Below, in pieces: positions 1 through 4,991 of a DNA stretch of 5,345 nt; position 1 is the first letter of the stretch; the number at the start of each line of letters is the position of its first letter. The DNA comes from an uncultured Bacillaceae bacterium (lineage in GTDB: Bacteria; Bacillota; Bacilli; Bacillales; Pradoshiaceae): NCBI GenBank assembly GCA_904501845.1, contig CAJGCH010000211.1, positions 1-5,345 on the forward strand. The letters are read 5' to 3'. The notes below the pieces were generated by a model. It did no database searches, had not been told where the DNA came from, and saw only the letters and a list, made by a program, of their open reading frames with translations. The position numbers and the translations under genes are program-made.

Positions 1-873
1 AATGACAACTGCTCGTCCTGCCTGATGGGCATAGCCAGCGATTTTCTTATCCTGCTCAATAATGCCCTCTTCCCCGTCAAGGACGACAAGAACAACATCA
101 GAACGCTCAATCGCTCTCAATGCACGAAGCACACTGTATTTTTCCGTGCTTTCATACACCTTTCCTTTTTTCCTCATACCAGCTGTATCGATGATGACAT
201 AATCATCTCCATTATACTTATACGGGGAGTCAACTGCATCTCGCGTCGTACCCGCGATATTGCTCACAATGACCCTTTCCTCACCAAGAATGGCGTTAAC
301 CAATGAGGATTTCCCTACATTAGGCCGTCCAATCAAGCTGAATTTGATGACATCATCATCATAATCCGACTCATCACGGTTAGGGAAATTCTTAGCAACC
401 TCATCAAGCAAATCCCCTATACCAATTCCATGGGATCCTGAGATTGGAATTGGGTCTCCAAATCCAAGCGCATAGAAATCATAAATCTGGTCGCGCATCT
501 CGAAATTATCAACCTTGTTCACGGCTACAACAACTGGTTTCTTAGAACGATAGAGAATCTTTGCCACCTCTTCATCCGCAGATGTCAGGCCTTCCCTGCC
601 GCTCGTCATTAAGATTATGACGTCAGCTTCATCAATCGCGATTTCCGCTTGCTGGCGAATTTGCTCTAGAAACGGCTCATCACCGATATCGATTCCGCCT
701 GTGTCAATAATATTAAAGTCATGATTAAGCCATTCACCCGAACTGTAAATACGATCTCTTGTTACTCCGGCCACATCTTCAACGATGGAAATACGCTCTC
801 CGACAATTCGGTTAAATATCGTGGATTTCCCTACGTTCGGCCTGCCTACTATGGCTACTGTTGGTTTTGGCAT
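1..873 (-). CDS. der: Ribosome-assembly GTPase Der (EngA), N-terminal 291 codons, partial at left edge
   Basis: Der is a GTPase with two G domains in tandem and a C-terminal KH-like domain; it binds the 50S subunit late in its maturation and is essential in most bacteria. The translation begins MPKPTVAIVGRPNVGKST. G domain 1 shows the P-loop GRPNVGKS at residues 10-17, the TRD of switch I near 38-40, DTGG at 57-60 and NKVD at about 119-122. G domain 2 repeats the pattern with GRPNVGKSS at about 182-190, GTTRD near 208-212 and DTAG near 229-232. The window edge cuts the frame just before the second NKxD would come, so about a third of the usual ~436 residues (end of G2 and the KH-like domain) is missing; nothing suggests a real truncation. 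The start is supported by AAAGGA about 9 bases upstream. It is the last gene of the run and lies behind the yphA terminator with its own candidate promoter. Confidence 0.97.
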   Translation of the reverse strand, partial: MPKPTVAIVGRPNVGKSTIFNRIVGERISIVEDVAGVTRDRIYSSGEWLNHDFNIIDTGGIDIGDEPFLEQIRQQAEIAIDEADVIILMTSGREGLTSADEEVAKILYRSKKPVVVAVNKVDNFEMRDQIYDFYALGFGDPIPISGSHGIGIGDLLDEVAKNFPNRDESDYDDDVIKFSLIGRPNVGKSSLVNAILGEERVIVSNIAGTTRDAVDSPYKYNGDDYVIIDTAGMRKKGKVYESTEKYSVLRALRAIERSDVVLVVLDGEEGIIEQDKKIAGYAHQAGRAVVI

Positions 874-947
874 GGTCGTTCATCCTTTCAACTATCTAGC
901 TACACTTCTATTTATTCCATAAGCTACTTCTCATTTTAATCCAATGT

Positions 948-966
948 GAAGAGTCCTCCGCTCTTC
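948..966 (-). other. Hairpin in the der leader with an SD-like loop
   Basis: Arms GAAGAG (948-953) and CTCTTC (961-966) form a perfect 6-bp stem with a 7-base loop. On the minus strand the loop reads CGGAGGA, an SD-like sequence, but no convincing start codon follows at the right distance. It falls downstream of the candidate der promoter, so it would be in the mRNA leader. No T-run follows it, so it is not a terminator. Confidence 0.35.
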
Positions 967-984
967 TTGCATTCCTTAAACGGT

Positions 985-1012
985 TTTATAAGAGAGCCAA
1001 TAAATAAAGCAA
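985..1012 (-). promoter_or_regulatory. Candidate SigA promoter for der
   Basis: On the minus strand a -35-like TTGCTT (1007-1012) is followed after 16 bases by TATAAA (985-990). It lies between the yphA terminator and the der start, where a promoter is needed if the terminator works. The -10 matches the consensus well and the -35 moderately. It predicts a der leader of roughly 100 nt. This is inference from the motif and position only. Confidence 0.45.
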
Positions 1013-1035
1013 TTTTAGCAAGTTCATGTTTTATG

Positions 1036-1068
1036 AAAAAAGAACCCTTCTTAACCATAAAGAAGGGT
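1036..1068 (-). terminator. Rho-independent terminator after yphA
   Basis: Arms ACCCTTCTT (1044-1052) and AAGAAGGGT (1060-1068) form a perfect 9-bp stem with a 7-base loop. Read on the minus strand, the stem is followed by TCTTTTTT (down to 1036), a proper U-tail. It lies about 100 bases after the yphA stop codon and separates yphA from der. Confidence 0.9.
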
Positions 1069-1169
1069 CTAACTATAATATGATAGCAAACGTTTCAAAA
1101 AGGCACAACTGTTCCAGCACGACAATCGGTATATTTCTACAAAATAAGTTTCCCTATTCACCAATTATC

Positions 1170-1790
1170 CTACCTCATTTCCCGATTTCTCGCTGCTAAC
1201 ATCAGTAAAGATTTTCGTGCGGCACGCTTTGCCACCCTTTGTTCAAATCCCTGAAAAAATCCGTTAATGAGCACCGTCAGGCTTAAGAAATCGAGTGCCT
1301 CAAGCGAGAAAAGCTTGCCGATTGGCATTCCATTATAATCTAATAGGACGCCAAATATAACCTGGCCGAATAAAGTACCAATGAATAGGGTGCTCATCCG
1401 CAGATTCCATTCCCTTTGGAAAATTGCTGACACAGAAACGACCAGCAGGGAGCATAGAATCTTCCAATCAATTATAAGCCACACCGGGTATAGCATCGTT
1501 AATATTCTGAAGCAGGCAAATGTGACCATGACACCGAATACCGAGACCGCCACCAAGAACGAATGCCCTTTTTGAACCGTGCGCCACTGAAATAAAGACC
1601 AAATGATGACCGGCAGCCAAATAAAGTTCACTTGGATAGCGACCATATTCATAGATATACCTGCACACGCCAAAATAGTGAGCATTGCTGCCAAATGCCG
1701 ACTGCGCCTTCGTGCAGGGCCATTCCCCATAAAAATAATGTACCAAACGGCTAACCAGCTTATCAGGAAAAATAATGTACCTTCTTGCAT
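1170..1790 (-). CDS. yphA: YphA-like multi-pass membrane protein
   Basis: A 206-residue, strongly hydrophobic protein with roughly six to seven predicted membrane segments (about residues 4-21, 35-52, 54-69, 75-95, 103-125, 133-150 and 165-184 by eye) and a basic tail rich in Arg and Lys (QRVAKRAARKS and onward) that should face the cytoplasm. I see no enzyme motif. I assign it to YphA by hydrophobic profile, length (B. subtilis YphA is about 200 residues) and position just upstream of der. From memory, B. subtilis YphA has been linked to spore envelope assembly under the name SeaA; the sequence itself does not show this. An ATG 6 codons further upstream (1808) is possible, but GGAGG five bases before the ATG at 1790 favours the shorter form. 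It is bounded on both sides by terminators, so it is probably its own transcription unit; I found no good SigA promoter in front of it. Confidence 0.8.
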   Translation of the reverse strand: MQEGTLFFLISWLAVWYIIFMGNGPARRRSRHLAAMLTILACAGISMNMVAIQVNFIWLPVIIWSLFQWRTVQKGHSFLVAVSVFGVMVTFACFRILTMLYPVWLIIDWKILCSLLVVSVSAIFQREWNLRMSTLFIGTLFGQVIFGVLLDYNGMPIGKLFSLEALDFLSLTVLINGFFQGFEQRVAKRAARKSLLMLAARNREMR

Positions 1791-1795
1791 AACTA

Positions 1796-1800
1796 CCTCC
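1796..1800 (-). promoter_or_regulatory. Ribosome binding site deciding the yphA start
   Basis: GGAGG on the minus strand sits 5 bases before the ATG at 1790. The upstream in-frame ATGs at 1808 and 1802 lie at or before this site, and the only other SD-like stretch (AAGGAAGTGA) is about 10-13 bases from the ATG at 1808. The 206-residue form is therefore preferred. Confidence 0.65.
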
Positions 1801-1807
1801 ATTAGCA

Positions 1808-1849
1808 TTATGCCAATCTCACTTCCTTTTTAATCAGAAAATGGCATAA
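1808..1849. repeat. 8-bp inverted repeat upstream of yphA
   Basis: TTATGCCA (1808-1815) and TGGCATAA (1842-1849) are perfect inverted arms 26 bases apart. They lie between the ypfD terminator and yphA. They could be an operator or form a leader stem whose proximal arm touches the upstream alternative ATG. Chance occurrence is possible. Confidence 0.4.
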
Positions 1850-1890
1850 AATCCCGTTCTTAGCACTGATTTTTCACTAATGGAGGCAAT

Positions 1891-1924
1891 AAAAAAGACA
1901 GCCCCTATTAAAAAAGGGACTGCC
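1891..1924 (-). terminator. Rho-independent terminator after ypfD
   Basis: On the minus strand GGCAGTCCCT (1915-1924) pairs with AGGGGCTGTC (1897-1906) as a 10-bp stem containing two G-U wobbles, with an 8-base loop, followed by TTTTTT (1891-1896). It starts 12 bases after the ypfD stop codon. In plus-strand RNA the wobble positions become A-C mismatches, so it should terminate only minus-strand transcripts. Confidence 0.93.
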
Positions 1925-1936
1925 TGCTGCTCACAT

Positions 1937-3076
1937 TTATTTCTTAAGGTTCTTTAATTGCTCCCCAATCATTTCACCTAATTGGAATCCTTTTGTTTCT
2001 TCCGGCATTACGTAGCTGTCATCTTCAGCAGAAGTATCTTCCTCAAGTTCTTTAATGCTTAAGGATAAACGGTGCTCATCTTCGTTCACATCTAACACTT
2101 TTACTTTGATAGAATCTCCTTCAGAGAGTACCTCATGCGGAGTGCCGATATGCTTATGAGATATTTGTGAAATATGGACAAGCCCTTCAACACCCGGGAA
2201 TACTTCAACGAATGCCCCATAAGATACTAAGCGTTTGACCGTACCGTCTAGAATACTGCCTTTATGAGCTTTAGATGTAATGTCAGACCATGGTCCAGGC
2301 AATGTTTCTTTAATGGACAAGGAAACTCGCTCACTGTCCCGATCGATGGAAAGAATCTTCACTTTCACCGTATCGCCTTCTGAAACGACATCTGATGGTT
2401 TGTCAACATGTTCGTGTGAGAGCTGGGACACGTGGACAAGCCCGTCAATACCGCCGATATCAACAAAAGCACCGAAATCTGTGATGCGCTGCACCTTACC
2501 TTCAAGCACTTCTCCAGCTTGAAGAGTTCCAAGGATATCCATCTTTTTCTTTTCTTTCTCGTCACGCACGACATCACGGTGAGATAGGATTAATCTATTT
2601 TTCTCCTTGTCTAATTCAACAATCTTGAAGGAAAGTGTCTTTCCTTTATAGTCAGAGAAATCCTCAACGAAGTAGTCCTCCACTAGGGAAGCTGGTACGA
2701 ATCCGCGTACGCCCAGGTCAACCACAAGGCCGCCTTTAACGACATCTTTCACTTCTGTTTCGATGATTTTGCCGTCTTCGAAATCGCGCGCAAGCTCTTC
2801 CCATGCGTTTTCTGCGTCGACTTTACGCTTCGATAGGATCAGCGCTTCATCCTCAATTTTGATAATTTCAAATTCAAGCTGGTCGCCTTCTTTCACCACA
2901 TCTGACGCTTTTTCCACATGCAGGCTTGATAACTCGCTGATAGGTACAATCCCATCATGCTTACTGTTTTCGACTTCCACAACTACCTGCTTTTCTTCCA
3001 CTTTCGTAACAGTGCCCCTTACATGCTGTCCAACACTGAAATCTGCTACTTCAATATTATTCATATCCTCTGTCAT
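1937..3076 (-). CDS. ypfD: S1-domain RNA-binding protein YpfD (ribosomal protein S1 homologue)
   Basis: A 379-residue acidic protein made of four S1 (OB-fold) RNA-binding domains, at roughly residues 15-84, 101-172, 187-258 and 271-343, with a charged tail. Domains 3 and 4 are the most typical, with GxVxRITDFGAFVDI and GLVHVSQLSH in domain 3 and SYGAFVEV with GLVHISQISH in domain 4. The length fits B. subtilis YpfD (about 380 residues) rather than E. coli S1 (six domains, about 557). Such proteins are often annotated rpsA, but in Bacillus the protein is dispensable and its attachment to the ribosome is weaker, so a general RNA-binding role is the safer call. An upstream TTG would add six residues, but these are encoded by the ribosome binding site itself, so ATG at 3076 is the start. 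A strong terminator follows. There is none between plsC and this gene, so readthrough from cmk-plsC is likely. Confidence 0.96.
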   Translation of the reverse strand: MTEDMNNIEVADFSVGQHVRGTVTKVEEKQVVVEVENSKHDGIVPISELSSLHVEKASDVVKEGDQLEFEIIKIEDEALILSKRKVDAENAWEELARDFEDGKIIETEVKDVVKGGLVVDLGVRGFVPASLVEDYFVEDFSDYKGKTLSFKIVELDKEKNRLILSHRDVVRDEKEKKKMDILGTLQAGEVLEGKVQRITDFGAFVDIGGIDGLVHVSQLSHEHVDKPSDVVSEGDTVKVKILSIDRDSERVSLSIKETLPGPWSDITSKAHKGSILDGTVKRLVSYGAFVEVFPGVEGLVHISQISHKHIGTPHEVLSEGDSIKVKVLDVNEDEHRLSLSIKELEEDTSAEDDSYVMPEETKGFQLGEMIGEQLKNLKK

Positions 3077-3083
3077 ATGTACT

Positions 3084-3089
3084 CCTCCT
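3084..3089 (-). promoter_or_regulatory. Ribosome binding site deciding the ypfD start
   Basis: AGGAGG on the minus strand has its GGAGG core 7 bases before ATG at 3076. It lies inside the longer in-frame reading that starts at TTG (3094), which rules that start out. Confidence 0.85.
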
Positions 3090-3129
3090 AACAATCACGC
3101 TTCATTTCAATTTCATTTATTAATTTATA

Positions 3130-3158
3130 TTTAATACCACATTTTTTAAGGTACTAAA
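3130..3158. repeat. 9-bp inverted repeat in the ypfD leader
   Basis: TTTAATACC (3130-3138) and GGTACTAAA (3150-3158) are inverted arms with one mismatch around an 11-base AT-rich centre. In minus-strand RNA the mismatch is a G-U pair, giving a continuous 9-bp stem. No U-tail follows, so it is not a terminator. The minus-strand half TTTAGTACCT resembles half of a FapR operator, but the spacing does not fit the usual compact site. The same bases include a weak extended -10 (TGGTATTAA). Confidence 0.5.
3131..3158 (-). promoter_or_regulatory. Weak candidate promoter for ypfD
   Basis: On the minus strand TTTAGT (3153-3158) and TATTAA (3131-3136) are separated by 16 bases, and TG precedes the -10 by one base as in extended -10 promoters. 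The hexamers match consensus only in part and they coincide with the inverted repeat. The 145-base AT-rich gap before ypfD makes a promoter plausible, but this one is a guess. Confidence 0.25.
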
Positions 3159-3221
3159 CAATTCTAAATTATTCCTTTTTTCTAACTTCTTATAATTACG
3201 GAGTTTTGTCAAGCAGTAACC

Positions 3222-3803
3222 CTACCTATTTTTAACAATTAACTCCTTTATTTCAGCCATTATGACTTTTGTCACTTCATCAGCAGAGGCTTTTTTACTA
3301 CGAAGCTCCTCCATGTCAATCGGTTTTCCATAAATGACCTTTGTTGCCCGGAATGGTTTGTAGCTGCCGATAACCGCACATGGAACCACGGCTGCATCGG
3401 TCCGCAAGGCAAAGAACCCGGCTCCAGCCAGACCTTCTCCCAGCTCACCAGTCTTGCTTCGTGTCCCTTCAGGGAACAACCCAAGCACATTCCCGTCTTT
3501 CAATACGGCCAAGCCCTTGCGCAAAGCATTCCGGTCGCTCATTCCCCTTTTAATCGGAATCGCATTCACATGCGGGAGAATGGCCTTCAATACAGGCAAC
3601 TCAAAGAGCTCCTCCTTAGCGATAAAATGAACAGGCCTTGGCACTGTCATTCCAACTACAGGCGGGTCTAGCTCACTAATATGATTGCTGCACAATAATA
3701 CCCCGCCCGTTTTAGGAATATTCTCTTTACCGTATACTTGAACTCGATAAAGCGGGGTGAGTACTATCTTTACAACGCCCCTGGCAAAACCATAAAACGT
3801 CAT
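3222..3803 (-). CDS. plsC: 1-acyl-sn-glycerol-3-phosphate acyltransferase (PlsC family)
   Basis: A 193-residue member of the PlsC/LPLAT acyltransferase family, which adds the second acyl chain to lysophosphatidic acid to give phosphatidic acid at the inner face of the membrane. The catalytic HX4D motif is NHISELD, with His41 and Asp46. The second block is VNAIPIKRG (79-87), the glycerol-phosphate-binding block is FPEGTRS (110-116), and the last is VVPCAVIG (139-146). All four usual blocks are intact and the length is normal for the short bacterial form. The first 20 residues are hydrophobic enough to anchor it to the membrane. Its ATG overlaps the cmk stop codon as ATGA and AAAGGAG lies 7 bases upstream inside cmk, so translation is probably coupled to cmk. 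B. subtilis 168 keeps its plsC elsewhere, but cmk-plsC pairs occur in other Bacillaceae as far as I recall. Confidence 0.93.
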   Translation of the reverse strand: MTFYGFARGVVKIVLTPLYRVQVYGKENIPKTGGVLLCSNHISELDPPVVGMTVPRPVHFIAKEELFELPVLKAILPHVNAIPIKRGMSDRNALRKGLAVLKDGNVLGLFPEGTRSKTGELGEGLAGAGFFALRTDAAVVPCAVIGSYKPFRATKVIYGKPIDMEELRSKKASADEVTKVIMAEIKELIVKNR

Positions 3804-4480
3804 CCATGTACTCCTTTCTCACTTGCAATGCGCACGATGGCCTCAACAACTTCTTCAATCGCAAGGCTTGTCGTATCCAGCTCATGCGCATCATCCGCTT
3901 TTTTAAGGGGGGATACCTCCCGCTCAGAATCGAACTTGTCCCTTGCAGCTATCTCCTGCTTCAATTCTTCCAAATTGGATTCAAAACCTTTTTGCAGGTT
4001 CTCGTCATGCCGGCGCTTCGCACGCTCATCCACGCTTGCAAGCATGAAAATCTTCACTTCAGCGTTCGGCATGACATGGGTGCCGATATCACGTCCATCC
4101 ATTACCACTCCGCCTTGCTCGGAAAGAAGCTGCTGGCGTCTCACCATTTCTTCGCGAACCAGCTTATGCTGTGCTACAGCTGATACATTCTTAGTCACCT
4201 CAGGCGTTCTTACCGCATTAGAAACAACTTCCCCGTCCACCAATACATCCTGTCCTGCTTCATTGCTCTTTAAGGCGATATCCGTCTCCATCAGCAAGGA
4301 AAATAGGGACTGCTCGTCATTTGGATCGACGTTTTCCTTGAGCGCTTTATAGGTTAATGCCCTATACATAGCACCTGTATCAATATATATGTAGGATAAT
4401 TTTTTAGCGATAATCTTTGCTACGGTGCTTTTCCCTGCAGCAGCAGGTCCATCAATAGCAATTGATAATTTCTTTTCCAT
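3800..4480 (-). CDS. cmk: Cytidylate kinase (CMP/dCMP kinase)
   Basis: A 226-residue cytosolic kinase that transfers phosphate from ATP to CMP or dCMP, recycling them into the CTP and dCTP pools. The P-loop is GPAAAGKST (residues 11-19), followed by YIDTGAMYRALT (32-43), the VRTPEV of the NMP-binding insert (90-95), RRQ (114-116) and DGRDIGT (128-134). The lid region carries RDKFDSER and ends SPLKKADDA. The set and the length match B. subtilis Cmk (about 224 residues). A longer in-frame reading begins at 4504, but AAGGAGG sits 5 bases before ATG at 4480, and the first eight residues of the long form would be encoded by the leader and that site. It follows the ypfB terminator and its own promoter and overlaps plsC by 4 bp. 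No key residue is missing. Confidence 0.97.
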   Translation of the reverse strand: MEKKLSIAIDGPAAAGKSTVAKIIAKKLSYIYIDTGAMYRALTYKALKENVDPNDEQSLFSLLMETDIALKSNEAGQDVLVDGEVVSNAVRTPEVTKNVSAVAQHKLVREEMVRRQQLLSEQGGVVMDGRDIGTHVMPNAEVKIFMLASVDERAKRRHDENLQKGFESNLEELKQEIAARDKFDSEREVSPLKKADDAHELDTTSLAIEEVVEAIVRIASEKGVHG

Positions 4481-4485
4481 GTGTT

Positions 4486-4492
4486 CCTCCTT
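4486..4492 (-). promoter_or_regulatory. Ribosome binding site deciding the cmk start
   Basis: AAGGAGG on the minus strand lies 5 bases before ATG at 4480. It falls inside the longer in-frame reading that starts at 4504 and so marks 4480 as the true start. Confidence 0.85.
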
Positions 4493-4519
4493 GTTGTCAC
4501 ACAAATCTTCTACATGCTT

Positions 4520-4547
4520 ATTTTAACACAGCTTTCTAAATTATAAA
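4520..4547 (-). promoter_or_regulatory. Probable SigA extended -10 promoter for cmk-plsC
   Basis: On the minus strand TAAAAT (4520-4525) matches the -10 consensus in five of six bases and is preceded by TGT, giving the TGn element of extended -10 promoters. TTTATA (4542-4547) stands 16 bases upstream as a partial -35. It lies just after the ypfB terminator and about 40 bases before the cmk start. Confidence 0.6.
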
Positions 4548-4562
4548 GAACCAACTCCATAT

Positions 4563-4594
4563 AAAAGAAGACAAAGCACAATCACTTTGCCTTC
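4563..4594 (-). terminator. Terminator after ypfB, overlapping its last codons
   Basis: On the minus strand GAAGGCAAAG (4585-4594) pairs with CTTTGTCTTC (4567-4576), a 10-bp stem with one G-U wobble and an 8-base loop, followed by TTTTATAT. The 5' arm lies within the codons for the last residues of YpfB, and the loop holds most of the TGA stop. The tail is shorter than in the ypfD and yphA terminators, so it may be leaky. Confidence 0.75.
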
Positions 4595-4785
4595 TCTCCT
4601 GATGGCTCGTAACCCGAAAATATCTCGACAATAGCTGAGTAGTTTTCCTGCAATACCCCTTCATATTGAACGAGCGATTTCCAGTTATGAAACGTATCAT
4701 CCCTATGAAAAAAGAGTTGAAAAAACAGCAAAAATACCAGTTGAATGCCAATCATTTTTTTGATAATCCGCTCTACCGCCTCCAT
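4582..4785 (-). CDS. ypfB: Small membrane protein YpfB (DUF5359-like)
   Basis: A 67-residue protein with a short amphipathic start (MEAVERIIKKM), one hydrophobic membrane segment at about residues 11-26 (MIGIQLVFLLFFQLFF) and a hydrophilic tail of about 40 residues. Position between ypeB and cmk, size and the N-terminal pattern match YpfB of Bacillus, a family without known function (DUF5359, recalled rather than searched). The positive charges before the membrane segment suggest the N-terminus is inside and the tail outside. The start at 4785 is supported by AAAGGGGTG five bases upstream, which equals the ideal AAAGGAGGTG with one base deleted and is unlike the clean AGGAGG sites of its neighbours. 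The stop codon lies in the loop of its own terminator. A 71-residue reading on the same strand (4536-4751) is a frame shadow. Confidence 0.78.
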   Translation of the reverse strand: MEAVERIIKKMIGIQLVFLLFFQLFFHRDDTFHNWKSLVQYEGVLQENYSAIVEIFSGYEPSGEKAK

Positions 4786-4800
4786 GGCCGCACCCCTTTA

Positions 4801-4822
4801 GGATAAGTGTATCCATAGGATA
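4801..4822. repeat. Alternating inverted repeats just upstream of the ypfB ribosome binding site
   Basis: GGATA (4801-4805), TATCC (4810-4814) and GGATA (4818-4822) alternate with 4- and 3-base spacers, so the middle arm can pair with either neighbour. In the mRNA this gives two mutually exclusive 5-bp hairpins ending 4 bases before the SD. The stems are short, so function is uncertain. Confidence 0.4.
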
Positions 4823-4852
4823 TTGAGTTTAATCCAGCGGCCATGCTTCCAC

Positions 4853-4863
4853 CTTGTCACAAG
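4853..4863. repeat. 11-bp palindrome in the ypeB-ypfB gap
   Basis: CTTGTCACAAG is a perfect palindrome around a central base and is flanked by two copies of GCTTCC (4845-4850 and 4863-4868). It is 68 bases upstream of the ypfB start. It could be a binding site for a dimeric repressor; no promoter with good hexamers was recognised next to it. Confidence 0.35.
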
Positions 4864-4953
4864 CTTCCGTTATCTTTTCTGATTCAGCAGATTAAAGCCA
4901 GATCATAAAGGCTTAATGATTTCCAACATGAAATTTGTCTTATAAATAATGAG

Positions 4954-4983
4954 ACATAAAGCCGGGACTCATACATCCCGGCT
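4954..4983 (-). terminator. Terminator hairpin after ypeB
   Basis: On the minus strand AGCCGGGA (4976-4983) pairs with TCCCGGCT (4960-4967) as a perfect, GC-rich 8-bp stem with an 8-base loop, starting 8 bases after the ypeB stop codon. The following TTTATGT is a weak U-tail, so termination may be partial. Confidence 0.7.
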
Positions 4984-4991
4984 CATATTAG

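Larger units (their letters stand above)
4786..4991. other. Intergenic gap without a gene where B. subtilis carries ypfA
   Basis: No start-to-stop reading of credible size is present on either strand, and nothing resembles a PilZ domain remnant. The gap holds the ypeB terminator hairpin, an 11-bp palindrome and the alternating repeats before ypfB. At 206 bases it is far too short for a ~217-residue ypfA. I found no confident promoter for ypfB in it. Confidence 0.7.

Noticed and set aside
25..939. Plus-strand readings of 93 and 72 residues across der and its leader
   Set aside because: They lie opposite der, whose two G domains are unmistakable; no ribosome binding site or recognisable protein features.
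1086..1101. Palindrome AAACGTTT after yphA as a possible CcpA cre site
   Set aside because: The flanking bases miss several conserved cre positions, and it lies in the 3' untranslated part of yphA rather than near a promoter.
1860..1889. TTGCCT and TGCTAA, 18 bases apart, as a yphA promoter
   Set aside because: The -10 matches only two of six consensus bases.
2280..3134. Plus-strand readings of 80 and 123 residues opposite ypfD
   Set aside because: Ser/Thr-rich shadows of the acidic S1 protein on the other strand.
3189..3212. A perfect TTGACA (3207-3212) with TATAAG (3189-3194) on the minus strand just after plsC
   Set aside because: The spacer is only 12 bases, too short for SigA, and no alternative -10 lies at 16-18 bases.
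3738..4352. A 204-residue plus-strand open reading opposite cmk
   Set aside because: It is exactly antisense to a confidently identified cmk, has Ser/Thr-rich low-complexity content typical of antisense readings, and no domain or good ribosome binding site.
4829..4891. A 20-codon open stretch on the minus strand in the ypeB-ypfB gap that looks mildly coding (Glu/Lys/Ala-rich) and ends in TAA
   Set aside because: It has no start codon with a ribosome binding site, is bounded by a stop immediately upstream, and I could not match it to the end of YpfA or any other neighbour.
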